DNA of 64,000 nt from contig DXYF01000028.1 in assembly GCA_019415945.1 (NCBI GenBank), positions 62,001 through 126,000 of the forward strand, written 5' to 3'. The translations under genes were made by a program, and so were the position numbers. Position 1 is the first letter of the stretch. Each line of letters starts with the position of its first letter. The notes beneath the pieces were generated by a model. The model made no database searches. It saw nothing but the letters and a program-made list of their open reading frames with translations, and was not told the origin of the DNA. This stretch comes from Clostridiales bacterium. Lineage in GTDB: Bacteria; Bacillota; Clostridia; Oscillospirales; Acutalibacteraceae. Positions 16,110-25,830 of the stretch are shown here, piece by piece.

Positions 16110-19100
16110 ATGCGTTTAAAGTCATTGGAAGTACAGGGATTTAAAACTTTTCCCGATAAAACTAAATTGTCCTTTGAGCAGGGAATTACTTCTGTAGTAG
16201 GTCCCAACGGTTCGGGAAAAAGCAACATAAGCGACGCTATACGCTGGGTATTGGGCGAGCAGTCCCCCAAAAGTCTGCGTTGCTCAAAAATGGAGGATGT
16301 TGTTTTTAACGGTACCGACAAGCGGAAAAAACAGGGCTATGCCGAGGTTACACTCAATATTGACAATTCGGACAGATTTCTTGACTTTGACGGCGACGAG
16401 ATTGCAGTTACAAGACGCTACTACAGAAGCGGAGAAAGCGAATATCTTATAAACAAGGCTTCAGTAAGATTAAAAGATATAAACGAGCTGTTTATGGATA
16501 CAGGTCTTGGCAGAGACGGATATTCTATGATAGGACAGGGTAAAATTGACAGCATTGTTTCTTCAAAAAGCGAAGAACGAAGAGAAATTTTTGAAGAAGC
16601 GGCAGGTATTTCAAGATACAGATACAGAAAAATTGAATCAGAGCGAAAGCTGAAAAACACCGAGGATAATCTTTTAAGACTGCGTGACATTGTAACGGAG
16701 CTTGAGGAGCGTGTGGAACCACTGCGTAAGCAGTCTGAAAAAGCACAGCAGTTTCTGACATATTCAGAGGAAAAAAGAGGTCTTGAAATTGCACTGTGGC
16801 TTCTTACATTGGACAAGTCACAGGATAGCCTCAAACAGCAGGACGAAAAAATATCCATAGCGAGAGCACAGTACGAGGAAGCAGAGCAGGCGTTGGCTGA
16901 TATACAAGCCGAAACAGAGGAATTATACGGTAAAAACGGTGCTTTTTCTGCTGAAATAGAAAGCATAAGAAGTAAGATTTCTCAAACCGAAGCCGAAATT
17001 TCCGAAAAAAAATCTCTTGTTTCGGTTGCAAATAATGATATTCTTCACAACAATGAAAATATAGAAAGAATTAATAACGAAATTGTCGAAGCGGAACAAA
17101 GCTCAGATGACCTTGAGAAGAAAATCGCAGAAACACAGCTGAAAATTGATGTTCTTGATTTGGAAATTATCGAAAAGCAAAAGAAATACAGCGAAATTTC
17201 CGAAGAGCTGAATGTGATTAATATTGATTCAAGCAAAAACGGTGATATACTCCAGGAGATTACTTCACAGCTGTCTATGCTTACATCGCAGTCATCGGAC
17301 GCGAGAGTTATAGATATGACTTCACAGAGCACTATTACTGAGTTGAATTCGCGAATTGAGACGCTTAAAGCGTCAAAGGAAGAAAAAACCTCGCAGATTT
17401 CAGAGCTTGAGGAAATTTTCAAGTCGTATGAAAAAGAACTTTTTGAAACTCAGGAAGAAATAAACGCACTGAAAAATTCCGTAAGCGGTTTAGAGATAAA
17501 GCTTGCGTCAAAAGAAAAAAAGAAAAACGAATATAAAACCGAAAGCGAAAGACTCTCGCTTGATGTAAAGGAGCATCTCCGTAAAATTTCATTTCTCGAA
17601 AATCTCGAAAAGAACCTTGAGGGATTTTCCAAGAGCGTCAAGGTTGTTGTCAACGCATCAAATAAAGGAAGACTTCACGGTATTTGCGGTCCGGTATCAC
17701 GAGTTATTTCTGTTCCGTCAAAATACAGCGTTGCAATAGAAACGGCTCTCGGCGGTGCAATGCAGAATATCGTTGTCGATACCGACGAGGACGCAAAACA
17801 GGCAATTCGTTTTTTAAAGTCAAACGACGGCGGCAGAGCAACTTTTTTGCCTCTCAATACTATCAAGTCCCGTGAGTTTAATGAAAGAGGTATCGAGGAT
17901 TGTTACGGCTTTGTCGGCATTGCAAGCAGTCTTTGTACCTGTGAAGAAAAATATAAAAATATCCTCTCATCTCTTCTCGGAAAAATCGTAATTGCAGAAG
18001 ATTTAAACAGTGCAACTGTAATTGCAAAAAAATATTCTTACAGATTTAAAATAGTAACGCTTGACGGACAAGTCGTTAATGCGGGCGGTTCTTTTACAGG
18101 CGGTTCGCTTAACAGGAATACAGGTCTGTTAAGCCGTGCGTCTGAAATCGAACAGCTTAAAAAGCTCACAGGTGATTTGCAGGCAAAAGCTAAGGATATT
18201 CAGCGTTCAAGCGAACAGATTGCTGCGGAATATTCCGCTGTGGAAGCACAGCTTCTCGGCACAAGAGCCGATATATCAAACAAACAGCAGGATTTTGTTC
18301 GTCTTGAAGCGGAAAAGCGTGCCTGCGGGGCAGAGCTTAATAACAGCAGGCTTGCAATAGATAATATCGACAGCGAGATTGTTGACTGTAACGGCAGAGT
18401 GGAGAAATTAAAGCAAAGCAGTGCTCAGGCAAAAAGCTTGCTTGCAGAACTAAATTCAAAAATTTCGATTGCAGAAGAAAAGGTGAATGCGGTAACGGGA
18501 AGCAGAGCAGAGCTTACCCAAAAACGAGAGGAGCTTTCATCAGCTCTTCAAAATATCCGTCTTGAAATAGTAACTGCTCAAAAAGATATTGACGCTCTGA
18601 ATTCCGAAATTGTTTTTGCCCGTGACACGGGTCTTGACCATAATCGGAAAAAACTTGAACTGCAAAGCCAAATTGACAGCATTAAAGCGGACATTAATGC
18701 GACAGAAAGTAAAATTAGCGAACTAAACTCTGATATTTCTTCTATGGAATTATATCAGAAAGAGTTATACGCAAAAATTGAAGTAATCAATACCCAAAAG
18801 GATGCCATTGAAAAGAGAAGTGCCGAAATACGGAGTATTGAACGCAATAAGACTTCGGAACGAGAGTCTTCCGGCAGAGAGCTTTCAAGACTTGAAGAGC
18901 GAAAAATAAATATTCAAAAGCAGTACGATGATATAATCTCAAAGCTTTGGGAAGAATACGAACTTACAAAGCGTGAAGCTGAAGAAATCGCGGTGGATAT
19001 TGAGGATTCAGCCAAAGCGTCGAAAAGACTTGCTCAGCTTAAACAGAGCATTAAAGGTCTCGGCAATGTTAATGTTTCCGCTATTGAGGAATACAAAGAG

Positions 19101-19685
19101 GTTTCCGAGCGTTATGAGTTTATGAGTAAGCAGGTCAGCGATGTTGAAAAATCTAAGAAAGAGATTGAGCGTCTTATAAACGGTTTAACCAAGCAGATGA
19201 AAGAGGTATTTGTAGAGAGCTTTGACAGAATAAACAAGAATTTTACCTATACCTTTAAGGAACTTTTCGGCGGCGGAACGGCGTCACTATCGCTTTCGGA
19301 GCCTGAAAATATACTTACAAGCGGTATCGACATACTTGTTCATCCTCCGGGAAAAATAGTTGTCCACCTTGACGCTTTGTCGGGCGGCGAAAAAGCTTTG
19401 GTTGCAATCGCTCTGTATTTTGCTATAATGAAAGTAAGACCTGCACCGTTTTGTGTTATGGACGAGATAGAAGCTGCTCTTGACGATGTAAATGTATATA
19501 GATTTGCAAGCTATCTTCGCAGACTGAGTGACAAAACGCAGTTTATTTTAATTACACACAGAAGAGGCACCATGGAGGAAGCCGATGTTTTGTACGGTGT
19601 TACAATGCAGGATGAGGGTATATCAAAGCTTCTTGAGCTTCGCTCTACCGAAATTGCAGAAAAACTCGAAATTGAATCGAAATAA
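16110..19685 (+). CDS. smc: Chromosome partition protein SMC
   Basis: 1191 aa, full length. The N-terminal ABC head has Walker A GPNGSGKSN (residues 31-39). Two long coiled coils, rich in Glu, Lys, Gln and Ser, flank a hinge at about 510-680. The C-terminal head has the signature LSGGEKALVAIAL near 1090 and Walker B FCVMDEIEAALDD near 1113. SMC with ScpAB compacts and segregates the chromosome. ScpAB are not in the window. It lies 10 bp after the radical SAM gene and 14 bp before ftsY, as in the classic rnc-smc-ftsY order. Confidence 0.97.
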   Translation: MRLKSLEVQGFKTFPDKTKLSFEQGITSVVGPNGSGKSNISDAIRWVLGEQSPKSLRCSKMEDVVFNGTDKRKKQGYAEVTLNIDNSDRFLDFDGDEIAVTRRYYRSGESEYLINKASVRLKDINELFMDTGLGRDGYSMIGQGKIDSIVSSKSEERREIFEEAAGISRYRYRKIESERKLKNTEDNLLRLRDIVTELEERVEPLRKQSEKAQQFLTYSEEKRGLEIALWLLTLDKSQDSLKQQDEKISIARAQYEEAEQALADIQAETEELYGKNGAFSAEIESIRSKISQTEAEISEKKSLVSVANNDILHNNENIERINNEIVEAEQSSDDLEKKIAETQLKIDVLDLEIIEKQKKYSEISEELNVINIDSSKNGDILQEITSQLSMLTSQSSDARVIDMTSQSTITELNSRIETLKASKEEKTSQISELEEIFKSYEKELFETQEEINALKNSVSGLEIKLASKEKKKNEYKTESERLSLDVKEHLRKISFLENLEKNLEGFSKSVKVVVNASNKGRLHGICGPVSRVISVPSKYSVAIETALGGAMQNIVVDTDEDAKQAIRFLKSNDGGRATFLPLNTIKSREFNERGIEDCYGFVGIASSLCTCEEKYKNILSSLLGKIVIAEDLNSATVIAKKYSYRFKIVTLDGQVVNAGGSFTGGSLNRNTGLLSRASEIEQLKKLTGDLQAKAKDIQRSSEQIAAEYSAVEAQLLGTRADISNKQQDFVRLEAEKRACGAELNNSRLAIDNIDSEIVDCNGRVEKLKQSSAQAKSLLAELNSKISIAEEKVNAVTGSRAELTQKREELSSALQNIRLEIVTAQKDIDALNSEIVFARDTGLDHNRKKLELQSQIDSIKADINATESKISELNSDISSMELYQKELYAKIEVINTQKDAIEKRSAEIRSIERNKTSERESSGRELSRLEERKINIQKQYDDIISKLWEEYELTKREAEEIAVDIEDSAKASKRLAQLKQSIKGLGNVNVSAIEEYKEVSERYEFMSKQVSDVEKSKKEIERLINGLTKQMKEVFVESFDRINKNFTYTFKELFGGGTASLSLSEPENILTSGIDILVHPPGKIVVHLDALSGGEKALVAIALYFAIMKVRPAPFCVMDEIEAALDDVNVYRFASYLRRLSDKTQFILITHRRGTMEEADVLYGVTMQDEGISKLLELRSTEIAEKLEIESK

Positions 19686-19699
19686 AAAGGAATGATCAT

Positions 19700-20614
19700 A
19701 TGGGATTTTTTAATAAGATTAAGGAAGGCCTGAAGAAAACAAGAAACGCAGTTGTCGGTCAGATTGATTCGATGCTAAAGTCATTTACAAAAATTGACGA
19801 TGAGCTTTTTGAAGAACTTGAGGAGCTTCTTGTGATGGGCGATGTAGGCGTGTACACTGCCGAAAAAATCTGTGACGAGCTTAAAGACAGAGTTAAAAAG
19901 GAAGGCATCACGGATCCCGAAGAGATAAACAGGCTTCTTGAGGAAACTGTTTCGCAGATGCTCAAAGGCGGGGAAGAGCTTGACATCTCGACAAGTCCGT
20001 CAATCATTCTCGTTATAGGAGTAAACGGAGTAGGAAAAACTACTACTATCGGCAAGCTTGCAAACAGTCTTTCAAAAGACGGCAAAAAGGTTATTCTTGC
20101 CGCTGCCGACACCTTCCGTGCAGCAGCCATTGACCAGCTTGATATATGGGCAAAAAGAAGCGGCTGTGAAATCATTAAGCAAAATGAGGGAAGCGACCCT
20201 GCCGCAGTAGTTTATGACGCAATTTCTGCCGCAAAGGCGAGAAATGCCGATGTGATTATTTGCGACACAGCAGGACGCCTGCACAACAAAAAGCATCTTA
20301 TGGACGAGCTTGCTAAGATAAACCGTATTATTGACAGAGAACTTCCCCATGCGGCAAAAGAAAAACTTTTGGTGCTTGACGCTACGACCGGACAAAATGC
20401 CGTCAATCAGGCTGAACAGTTCAGAGAAGCAACGGGCATTACAGGCATTGTTCTTACAAAGCTTGACGGCACTGCAAAAGGCGGAGTTGTTCTTGCAATC
20501 AAAGACGGACTGGGTATCCCTGTTAAGTTTATAGGCGTCGGAGAGCAGATTGACGATTTGCAGCCGTTTAATTCAGATGATTTTGCAAAAGCACTTTTTG
20601 CAAAAACGGAGTAA
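19700..20614 (+). CDS. ftsY: Signal recognition particle receptor FtsY
   Basis: 304 aa, the compact NG form without the long acidic N-terminal domain of the E. coli protein. An N-domain helical bundle (~1-90) is followed by the GTPase domain with GVNGVGKTTTIGKLA near residue 104, AADTFRAAA, DTAGRLHNK and TKLDGTAKGG. It docks the SRP-ribosome complex at the membrane for co-translational insertion. AAAAGGA precedes the start. It follows smc closely and is followed after 5 bp by rdgB. Confidence 0.96.
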   Translation: MGFFNKIKEGLKKTRNAVVGQIDSMLKSFTKIDDELFEELEELLVMGDVGVYTAEKICDELKDRVKKEGITDPEEINRLLEETVSQMLKGGEELDISTSPSIILVIGVNGVGKTTTIGKLANSLSKDGKKVILAAADTFRAAAIDQLDIWAKRSGCEIIKQNEGSDPAAVVYDAISAAKARNADVIICDTAGRLHNKKHLMDELAKINRIIDRELPHAAKEKLLVLDATTGQNAVNQAEQFREATGITGIVLTKLDGTAKGGVVLAIKDGLGIPVKFIGVGEQIDDLQPFNSDDFAKALFAKTE

Positions 20615-20619
20615 TTTTT

Positions 20620-21216
20620 ATGAAATTTATAATAGCTACTAATAATCCTAAAAAACTAAAAGAGCTCAAACGCATTTTAGAGCCGCTCGGAATCGAGGCT
20701 GTAACTGCAAAAGAAGCAGGCGTATGCCTTGACGATGTGGAGGAAACGGGAACTACATTTGCAGAAAATGCATATTTAAAGGCAGAAGCCGCCTTTAAGA
20801 AAACATCAATGCCCGCGGTTGCTGATGATTCGGGATTGTCGGTTGACGCTTTAGACGGGCGTCCGGGCGTGTTTTCTGCCCGTTATGCAGGAGAAAACGC
20901 AACTGATGAAGACAAAAACAAAAAGCTTTTATCGGAACTTGAAAATGTTTCAAAAGATGACAGAACGGCTCATTTTACCTGTGCTATATGCTGTATTCTT
21001 CCGAACGGCGATAAAATCGAAGTTGAGGGTGTGTGCAACGGAAGTATAGCTTATGAACCGCAGGGCGAAGGCGGATTTGGATACGACCCGATATTTTTGT
21101 GCGGTGAGAAGAGTTATGCACAGCTTTCAGACAGCGAAAAGGACGCTGTAAGTCACAGGGGACAAGCTTTGAGAATGTTAAAATCCGAGCTTGAAAAATA
21201 TTTGGAAAAAATTTAA
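20620..21216 (+). CDS. rdgB: XTP/dITP diphosphatase (Ham1/RdgB)
   Basis: 198 aa. It hydrolyses non-canonical purine nucleoside triphosphates (ITP, XTP) to keep them out of nucleic acids. Motifs are IIATNNPKKLKELKRIL at the N-terminus, VADDSGLSVDALDGRPGVFS with ARYAG near residues 66-90, GEGGFGYDPIF near 150 and the C-terminal SHRGQAL. The spacing to ftsY is only 5 bp, so it is probably in the same transcript. The stretch before the ATG has no strong AGGAGG. Confidence 0.95.
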   Translation: MKFIIATNNPKKLKELKRILEPLGIEAVTAKEAGVCLDDVEETGTTFAENAYLKAEAAFKKTSMPAVADDSGLSVDALDGRPGVFSARYAGENATDEDKNKKLLSELENVSKDDRTAHFTCAICCILPNGDKIEVEGVCNGSIAYEPQGEGGFGYDPIFLCGEKSYAQLSDSEKDAVSHRGQALRMLKSELEKYLEKI

Positions 21217-21239
21217 GTATAATTGAAAGGTTTTTATAT

Positions 21240-21545
21240 ATGCTTACAAGTAAACAGAGAGCTTATTTGAGAGGTCTTGCAAACAGAATTGATACTATTT
21301 TGATTTTAGGCAAGGGCGAAATCACCGATAATGTTATAAATCAGGCTGACACGGCACTTACAGCCCGTGAAATCATCAAGGGAAAGGTGCTTGATAACAG
21401 TGCTTATTCTTCAAGAGAGGCTGCCGATATTATAGCCGACAAATGCGGTGCCGATGTTGTTCAGGTTATAGGTTCAAAATTCATTCTCTACCGCAAAAAC
21501 GAGGACGAACCAGTTATAGTTTTGCCAAAGGCAAATAAAAAGTAA
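21240..21545 (+). CDS. yhbY: CRM-domain RNA-binding protein YhbY/YqeI
   Basis: 101 aa, one CRS1/YhbY (CRM) domain: LTSKQRAYLRGLANRID at the start, ILGKGEITDNVI in the GxxG-type RNA-binding loop region, and VQVIGSKFILYRKN near the end. The family associates with pre-50S particles. GAAAGG precedes the start. Its last base overlaps the nadD start (TAATG); yqeI-nadD-yqeK-rsfS is the standard Firmicutes order. Confidence 0.93.
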   Translation: MLTSKQRAYLRGLANRIDTILILGKGEITDNVINQADTALTAREIIKGKVLDNSAYSSREAADIIADKCGADVVQVIGSKFILYRKNEDEPVIVLPKANKK

Positions 21546-22159
21546 TGAGCAAAATAGGTATAATAGGCGGTACTTTTAACCCGATTCATAACGGTCATAT
21601 TTTGCTTGCCTTGTATTGCAAAGAGCAAATCGGGCTTGATAAGGTTATTTTTATTCCGACATACACACCTCCGCACAAGATTTCGGATGACCTCGCAAGC
21701 GAGTCTGACAGACTGAATATGTGCCGTATCGCAGTTAAAAAATACAGTGATTTTTATGTATCCGACATTGAAATCAAACGAAAAGGGAAAAGCTATACTT
21801 ATGAAACCCTGTCGGAATTAAAAACTGTATATAAAGATGACACCCTGTACTTTGTTGTCGGTGCAGATATGTTTTTAACGCTTGATAAATGGAAAAATCC
21901 CGATATTATATTTAAAAATGCATTTATTGCAGCCGTGCCGAGAAATTCTGCTGATTTTGCACAACTTAGTGATTACTATGATCGTGTTTTAAAACCGCTC
22001 GGTGCAAAAGCCGTAATTTTAGATGAGCCTGTTTTAACTGTTTCTTCTACTTTTATACGCAGGAACATTGATTTCGATAAAAATATTGAACCTTTAATTG
22101 ATGAAGATGTTTACGAATATATTAAACAAAATGATTTGTATAAGGAGTGCAGGGGATGA
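21545..22159 (+). CDS. nadD: Nicotinate-nucleotide adenylyltransferase
   Basis: 204 aa. Makes deamido-NAD from nicotinate mononucleotide and ATP. Nucleotidyltransferase motifs: GGTFNPIHNGHILLA (residues 8-22) with the HxGH active site, VVGADMFLTLDKWKN mid-protein, and VSSTFIRRN (the SSTxIR motif) near 175. Start and stop overlap the neighbours (TAATG upstream, ATGA downstream), consistent with translational coupling. Confidence 0.95.
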   Translation: MSKIGIIGGTFNPIHNGHILLALYCKEQIGLDKVIFIPTYTPPHKISDDLASESDRLNMCRIAVKKYSDFYVSDIEIKRKGKSYTYETLSELKTVYKDDTLYFVVGADMFLTLDKWKNPDIIFKNAFIAAVPRNSADFAQLSDYYDRVLKPLGAKAVILDEPVLTVSSTFIRRNIDFDKNIEPLIDEDVYEYIKQNDLYKECRG

Positions 22160-22740
22160 ATATTGAAGAATATAAGCAAATAATTAAACCGATGATGAGT
22201 GAACAAAGGTATAATCATTGTATCAATGTTTCAAAAGAGGCGGTGAAGCTTGCGAAGCGTTACGGCGGAGATGAAACCAAAGCTGAGCTTGCAGGTGTTT
22301 TGCATGACATTACAAAAGAAATGCCCAAAGAAGAGCAGTTGCAAATTATAAGCGAGAGTGGTATAATCTTAGACGATACTCAAAAAAACGCACCTAAACT
22401 CTGGCACAGTATAAGCGGCTGTGCTTATGTAAATAATAAATTAAATATTAACGATACCGATATTCTTAATGCAATTCGTTTTCATACAACAGGCAGGGCG
22501 GGTATGTCGCTTCTTGAAAAAATAATTTTTATTGCCGACTATACTTCGGCAGAAAGAACATACAAGGGTGTTAAAACCATGCGGAAAAAATCAAGAAAAA
22601 GCCTTGAGGAAGCAATGCTTTACGGATTTAAGTTTACTTTTTGTGATCTGACATCCCGTGAGCTTGCAATACACCCCGACGAATTGTTCTGTTATAACGA
22701 AATTGTATCGAATAAACAGGCGAAAGGAAGTATTAAATGA
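22156..22740 (+). CDS. yqeK: HD-domain hydrolase YqeK (symmetrical Ap4A hydrolase type)
   Basis: 194 aa. HD-family metal-dependent phosphohydrolase; family members cleave diadenosine tetraphosphate to two ADP. The metal-site residues lie in HCINVSKEAVKLAKRY, AGVLHDITKE and a later RFHTTGRAGM plus IFIADYTSAERT. The start at ATG 22156 fits AAGGAG 8 bp upstream and overlaps the nadD stop (ATGA); a GTG at 22147 lies inside that site. Its own stop overlaps the rsfS start by 4 bp. Confidence 0.92.
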   Translation: MNIEEYKQIIKPMMSEQRYNHCINVSKEAVKLAKRYGGDETKAELAGVLHDITKEMPKEEQLQIISESGIILDDTQKNAPKLWHSISGCAYVNNKLNINDTDILNAIRFHTTGRAGMSLLEKIIFIADYTSAERTYKGVKTMRKKSRKSLEEAMLYGFKFTFCDLTSRELAIHPDELFCYNEIVSNKQAKGSIK

Positions 22741-23090
22741 ATTCATATGATCAGGCTGTGTTGGCTGCAAAGGCTATCAGCAGTAAAAAGGGCTTAAATA
22801 TACAGGTGATAGAAATCAGCGATATTTCTGTGCTTGCAGACTATATGGTGATTGCAACGGGTACAAGCTCAACCCATGTAAAAGCTCTTGCGGATGAGGT
22901 TGAGTACAAGCTTGATGAAGCGGGATTTTCCGTAAGCCATATTGAGGGGTATCGCTCAAACAGTTGGATATTGCTTGACTATGTTGATGTTATTGTAAAT
23001 ATATTTTCTGACGAGGCCCGTGAGTTTTATGACCTTGACCGTTTGTGGCAGGACGGAAATCCCGTTGACCTTTCAGATGTAATAGACTAA
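22737..23090 (+). CDS. rsfS: Ribosomal silencing factor RsfS (Iojap family)
   Basis: 117 aa. RsfS binds L14 and blocks 30S-50S joining when nutrients are short. Family features: VIEISDISVLADYMVIATGTS near residues 22-45 (written here as overlapping segments VIEISDISVLADY and MVIATGTSSTHVKAL), then YRSNSWILLDYVDVIVNIF and the C-terminal YDLDRLWQDG. Overlaps yqeK by ATGA and is followed 15 bp later by leuS, as in many Clostridia. Confidence 0.94.
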   Translation: MNSYDQAVLAAKAISSKKGLNIQVIEISDISVLADYMVIATGTSSTHVKALADEVEYKLDEAGFSVSHIEGYRSNSWILLDYVDVIVNIFSDEAREFYDLDRLWQDGNPVDLSDVID

Positions 23091-23105
23091 ACGGAGGGAA
23101 CTAAA

Positions 23106-25517
23106 TTGAAGTATAACCATAAATCAACAGAGCAAAAATGGCAGAAGATTTGGGAAGATAAAGGTGTATTTCATGCGGAGGATAATTCTGATAAAGAAAA
23201 ATTTTATGCTCTGATAGAATTTCCGTATCCTTCGGGACAGGGATTGCATGTAGGACATCCTCGCCCGTATACGGCTCTTGATACAGTTGCCAGAAAACGC
23301 AGGCTTCAGGGGTATAATGTTCTTTATCCTATCGGCTGGGACGCTTTCGGTCTTCCTACCGAAAATTATGCAATCAAAAACCATATTCATCCCGAAATCG
23401 TAACTAAGAATAACATCGCTCGATTTAAAAAGCAGATTCAGTCGCTCGGCATTTCTTTTGACTGGAGCAGAGAGATTAATACGACTGATCCCGACTACTA
23501 TAAGTGGACGCAGTGGATTTTTATTCAGCTCTTTAAAAAGGGACTTGCATACAAAAAAGAGATGAATGTAAACTGGTGCACATCGTGTAAATGTGTGCTT
23601 GCAAACGAAGAGGTTGTCAACGGAGTTTGCGAACGCTGCGGAAGCGAGGTTGTACATAAGGTAAAATCTCAGTGGATGCTCAAAATTACAGAGTACGCTG
23701 ACAGACTTATTAATGACCTTGACCTCGTTAATTATCCTGACAGAGTTAAGGCACAGCAGGTAAACTGGATAGGAAGAAGCACAGGTGCAGAGGTTGACTT
23801 TACAACCACAACGGGCGATACCTTAACTATTTATACAACCAGAGCCGATACACTTTACGGTGCAACATATATGGTAATTTCACCTGAGCATCCTCTTATT
23901 GAAAAGTGGGCGGATAAGCTTGCTAATATTGATGAGATAAGAGAATATCAGGCTGCGGCTGCCCGTAAATCCGATTTTGAAAGAACAGAGGTTGCCAAGG
24001 ATAAAACAGGCGTAAGGCTTGACGGTGTTATGGCTGTTAATCCTGTAAATAATAGGGAAATTCCTATCTTTATTTCAGATTATGTACTTGTTTCATACGG
24101 AACGGGTGCGATTATGGCTGTTCCTGCTCATGATACCCGCGACTGGGAATTTGCCAAGAAATTTGACTTGCCTATTATTGAGGTTGTAAAAGGCGGAAAT
24201 GTCGAAGAAGAGGCGTTTACCGACTGTGCAACGGGAGTTATGGTGAACTCGGGTATGCTTGACGGATTAACCGTTGATGAAGCTAAAAAGAAGATAATTG
24301 ACTGGCTTACTAAAGAGGGTAAAGGTCACCCGAAGGTTAACTATAAGCTTCGCGACTGGGTGTTCTCCCGTCAGCGTTATTGGGGCGAGCCGATTCCGAT
24401 TGTTCATTGTGAAAAGTGCGGCTATGTTCCGATTGACGAAAGCGAACTCCCGCTGAAACTTCCGATGGTTGAGTCTTATGAGCCGACAGACAACGGTGAA
24501 TCTCCGCTTGCAAAAATGACGGACTGGATTGAAACAACTTGTCCTCACTGCGGAGGAAAAGCATACCGTGAAACCGATACAATGCCGCAGTGGGCAGGTT
24601 CTTCATGGTATTATCTGCGTTATATGGATCCTCATAACAATGAAGCTCTTGCTTCAAAAGAAGCACTCCAATATTGGGCTCCGGTTGATTGGTATAACGG
24701 CGGTATGGAGCACACAACACTTCACTTGCTTTACAGCCGTTTTTGGCACAAATTCCTCTATGACATCGGCGTTGTTCCTACTCCCGAACCATACGCAAAG
24801 CGTACTTCGCACGGTATGATTTTGGGTGAAAACGGCGAGAAGATGAGTAAATCGAGAGGTAATGTAGTAAATCCCGATGAAATCGTTGAGGAGTACGGTG
24901 CCGATACAATGCGTCTTTATGAGATGTTCATAGGCGACTTTGAAAAAGCTGCTCCTTGGAGTCAGTCAAGTATCAGAGGCTGCCGCAGATTTGTTGAGCG
25001 TTACTGGAATTTGCAGACAATGCTTATTGACGGAGATGAAATTCGTCCCGAGCTTGAGGCGGCATTCCACAAAGCAATCAAAAAGGTCGGCGACGATATT
25101 GAAAACATTAAATTTAATACTGCTATAGCTACGCTTATGGCTCTGATTAACGATATCACAAATACAAAAGCGATTAACAGGGAAGAGCTTAGAATTTTCT
25201 CTATACTTCTCAATCCCTTTGCTCCTCATGTTACCGAGGATGTTTATGAAATCTGCAAGCTCGGCGACGGAATCCTTGCCGAGGCAAGCTGGCCTAAGTA
25301 TGATGAGGCTAAATGCGTTGATGACAGCGTTGAGATTGTTGTTCAGGTAAACGGCAAAATCAAAGCTAAACTTCAGGTTTCTGTTAATGCACAAAAAGAT
25401 GAAATGCTTAACCTTGCTAAGTCTGATGAAAATGTCAAGAAAGCGATTGACGGAATGAACATAATTAAGGAAATTGTTGTTCCTAAAAAGCTTGTAAATC
25501 TTGTTGTTAAGCCATAA
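23106..25517 (+). CDS. leuS: Leucyl-tRNA synthetase
   Basis: 803 aa, class I synthetase. The HIGH motif appears as HVGH (residues 48-51) and KMSKS at about 578-582. A CP1 editing domain (~220-400, with TTRADTLYGATYMV) removes mischarged tRNA. Two CxxC pairs at ~160-180 suggest a zinc module. Starts at TTG with GGAGGG upstream; no ATG is close by. No T-box leader is present: only 15 bp separate it from rsfS, so it depends on the upstream transcript. Confidence 0.96.
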   Translation: MKYNHKSTEQKWQKIWEDKGVFHAEDNSDKEKFYALIEFPYPSGQGLHVGHPRPYTALDTVARKRRLQGYNVLYPIGWDAFGLPTENYAIKNHIHPEIVTKNNIARFKKQIQSLGISFDWSREINTTDPDYYKWTQWIFIQLFKKGLAYKKEMNVNWCTSCKCVLANEEVVNGVCERCGSEVVHKVKSQWMLKITEYADRLINDLDLVNYPDRVKAQQVNWIGRSTGAEVDFTTTTGDTLTIYTTRADTLYGATYMVISPEHPLIEKWADKLANIDEIREYQAAAARKSDFERTEVAKDKTGVRLDGVMAVNPVNNREIPIFISDYVLVSYGTGAIMAVPAHDTRDWEFAKKFDLPIIEVVKGGNVEEEAFTDCATGVMVNSGMLDGLTVDEAKKKIIDWLTKEGKGHPKVNYKLRDWVFSRQRYWGEPIPIVHCEKCGYVPIDESELPLKLPMVESYEPTDNGESPLAKMTDWIETTCPHCGGKAYRETDTMPQWAGSSWYYLRYMDPHNNEALASKEALQYWAPVDWYNGGMEHTTLHLLYSRFWHKFLYDIGVVPTPEPYAKRTSHGMILGENGEKMSKSRGNVVNPDEIVEEYGADTMRLYEMFIGDFEKAAPWSQSSIRGCRRFVERYWNLQTMLIDGDEIRPELEAAFHKAIKKVGDDIENIKFNTAIATLMALINDITNTKAINREELRIFSILLNPFAPHVTEDVYEICKLGDGILAEASWPKYDEAKCVDDSVEIVVQVNGKIKAKLQVSVNAQKDEMLNLAKSDENVKKAIDGMNIIKEIVVPKKLVNLVVKP

Positions 25518-25560
25518 ACTTTTATTAAAATTTAATTTTTCCTAAAATTCTACATTTCTA

Positions 25561-25589
25561 TTGACATTAATAGTTACATATTGTATAAT
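25561..25589 (+). promoter_or_regulatory. Consensus sigma-A promoter for rpsU
   Basis: TTGACA at 25561-25566, a 17-bp spacer and TATAAT at 25584-25589, a perfect consensus. Transcription should start near 25596. Confidence 0.9.
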
Positions 25590-25592
25590 AGT

Positions 25593-25640
25593 CTTTGCAA
25601 TTATATGCAAAGTACCCATGCCCTGCGGCAGATGGGAGGG
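25593..25640 (+). promoter_or_regulatory. Structured 5' leader of rpsU with a hairpin at the ribosome binding site
   Basis: Two consecutive hairpins fill the leader: CTTTGCA/TGCAAAG (25593-25612), and CCCA-TGCC with GGCA-(GA)-TGGG (25615-25636), whose 3' arm overlaps the start of the GGGAGGG ribosome binding site at 25634-25640. It could tune translation of S21. Confidence 0.5.
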
Positions 25641-25647
25641 AAGATAG

Positions 25648-25824
25648 ATGGCAGAGATTAGACTTAAGGAAAATGAATCACTTGAAAGTGCATTAAGAAG
25701 ATTCAAAAAGCAGTGTGCCAGAGCTGGCGTTATTGCTGAGGTACGCAAGAGAGAAGCTTATGAAAAGCCTTCCGTAAAGCGTAAGAAGAAATCCGAAGCA
25801 GCTCGCAAACGCAAATACAGGTAA
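25648..25824 (+). CDS. rpsU: 30S ribosomal protein S21
   Basis: 58 aa, a complete small gene: starts MAEIRLKENESLESALRRFK, continues with KQCARAGVIAEVRKRE, and ends in a Lys/Arg-rich tail (KRKKKSEAARKRKYR). This is the S21 pattern. S21 binds the 30S subunit near the anti-Shine-Dalgarno region and aids initiation. GGGAGGG is 7 bp upstream of the ATG. It has its own consensus promoter and its own terminator, so it forms a strong monocistronic unit between leuS and aroQ. Confidence 0.96.
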   Translation: MAEIRLKENESLESALRRFKKQCARAGVIAEVRKREAYEKPSVKRKKKSEAARKRKYR

Positions 25825-25830
25825 TTTACC

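Noticed and set aside
16421..16966. Long minus-strand open frame (181 codons) opposite smc
   Set aside because: It is antisense to the conserved SMC head and coiled coil, is rich in Ser/Leu from the reverse complement of Glu/Lys-rich codons, and has no family pattern. Similar frames opposite 3313-3894 and 26345-26989 were dropped for the same reason.
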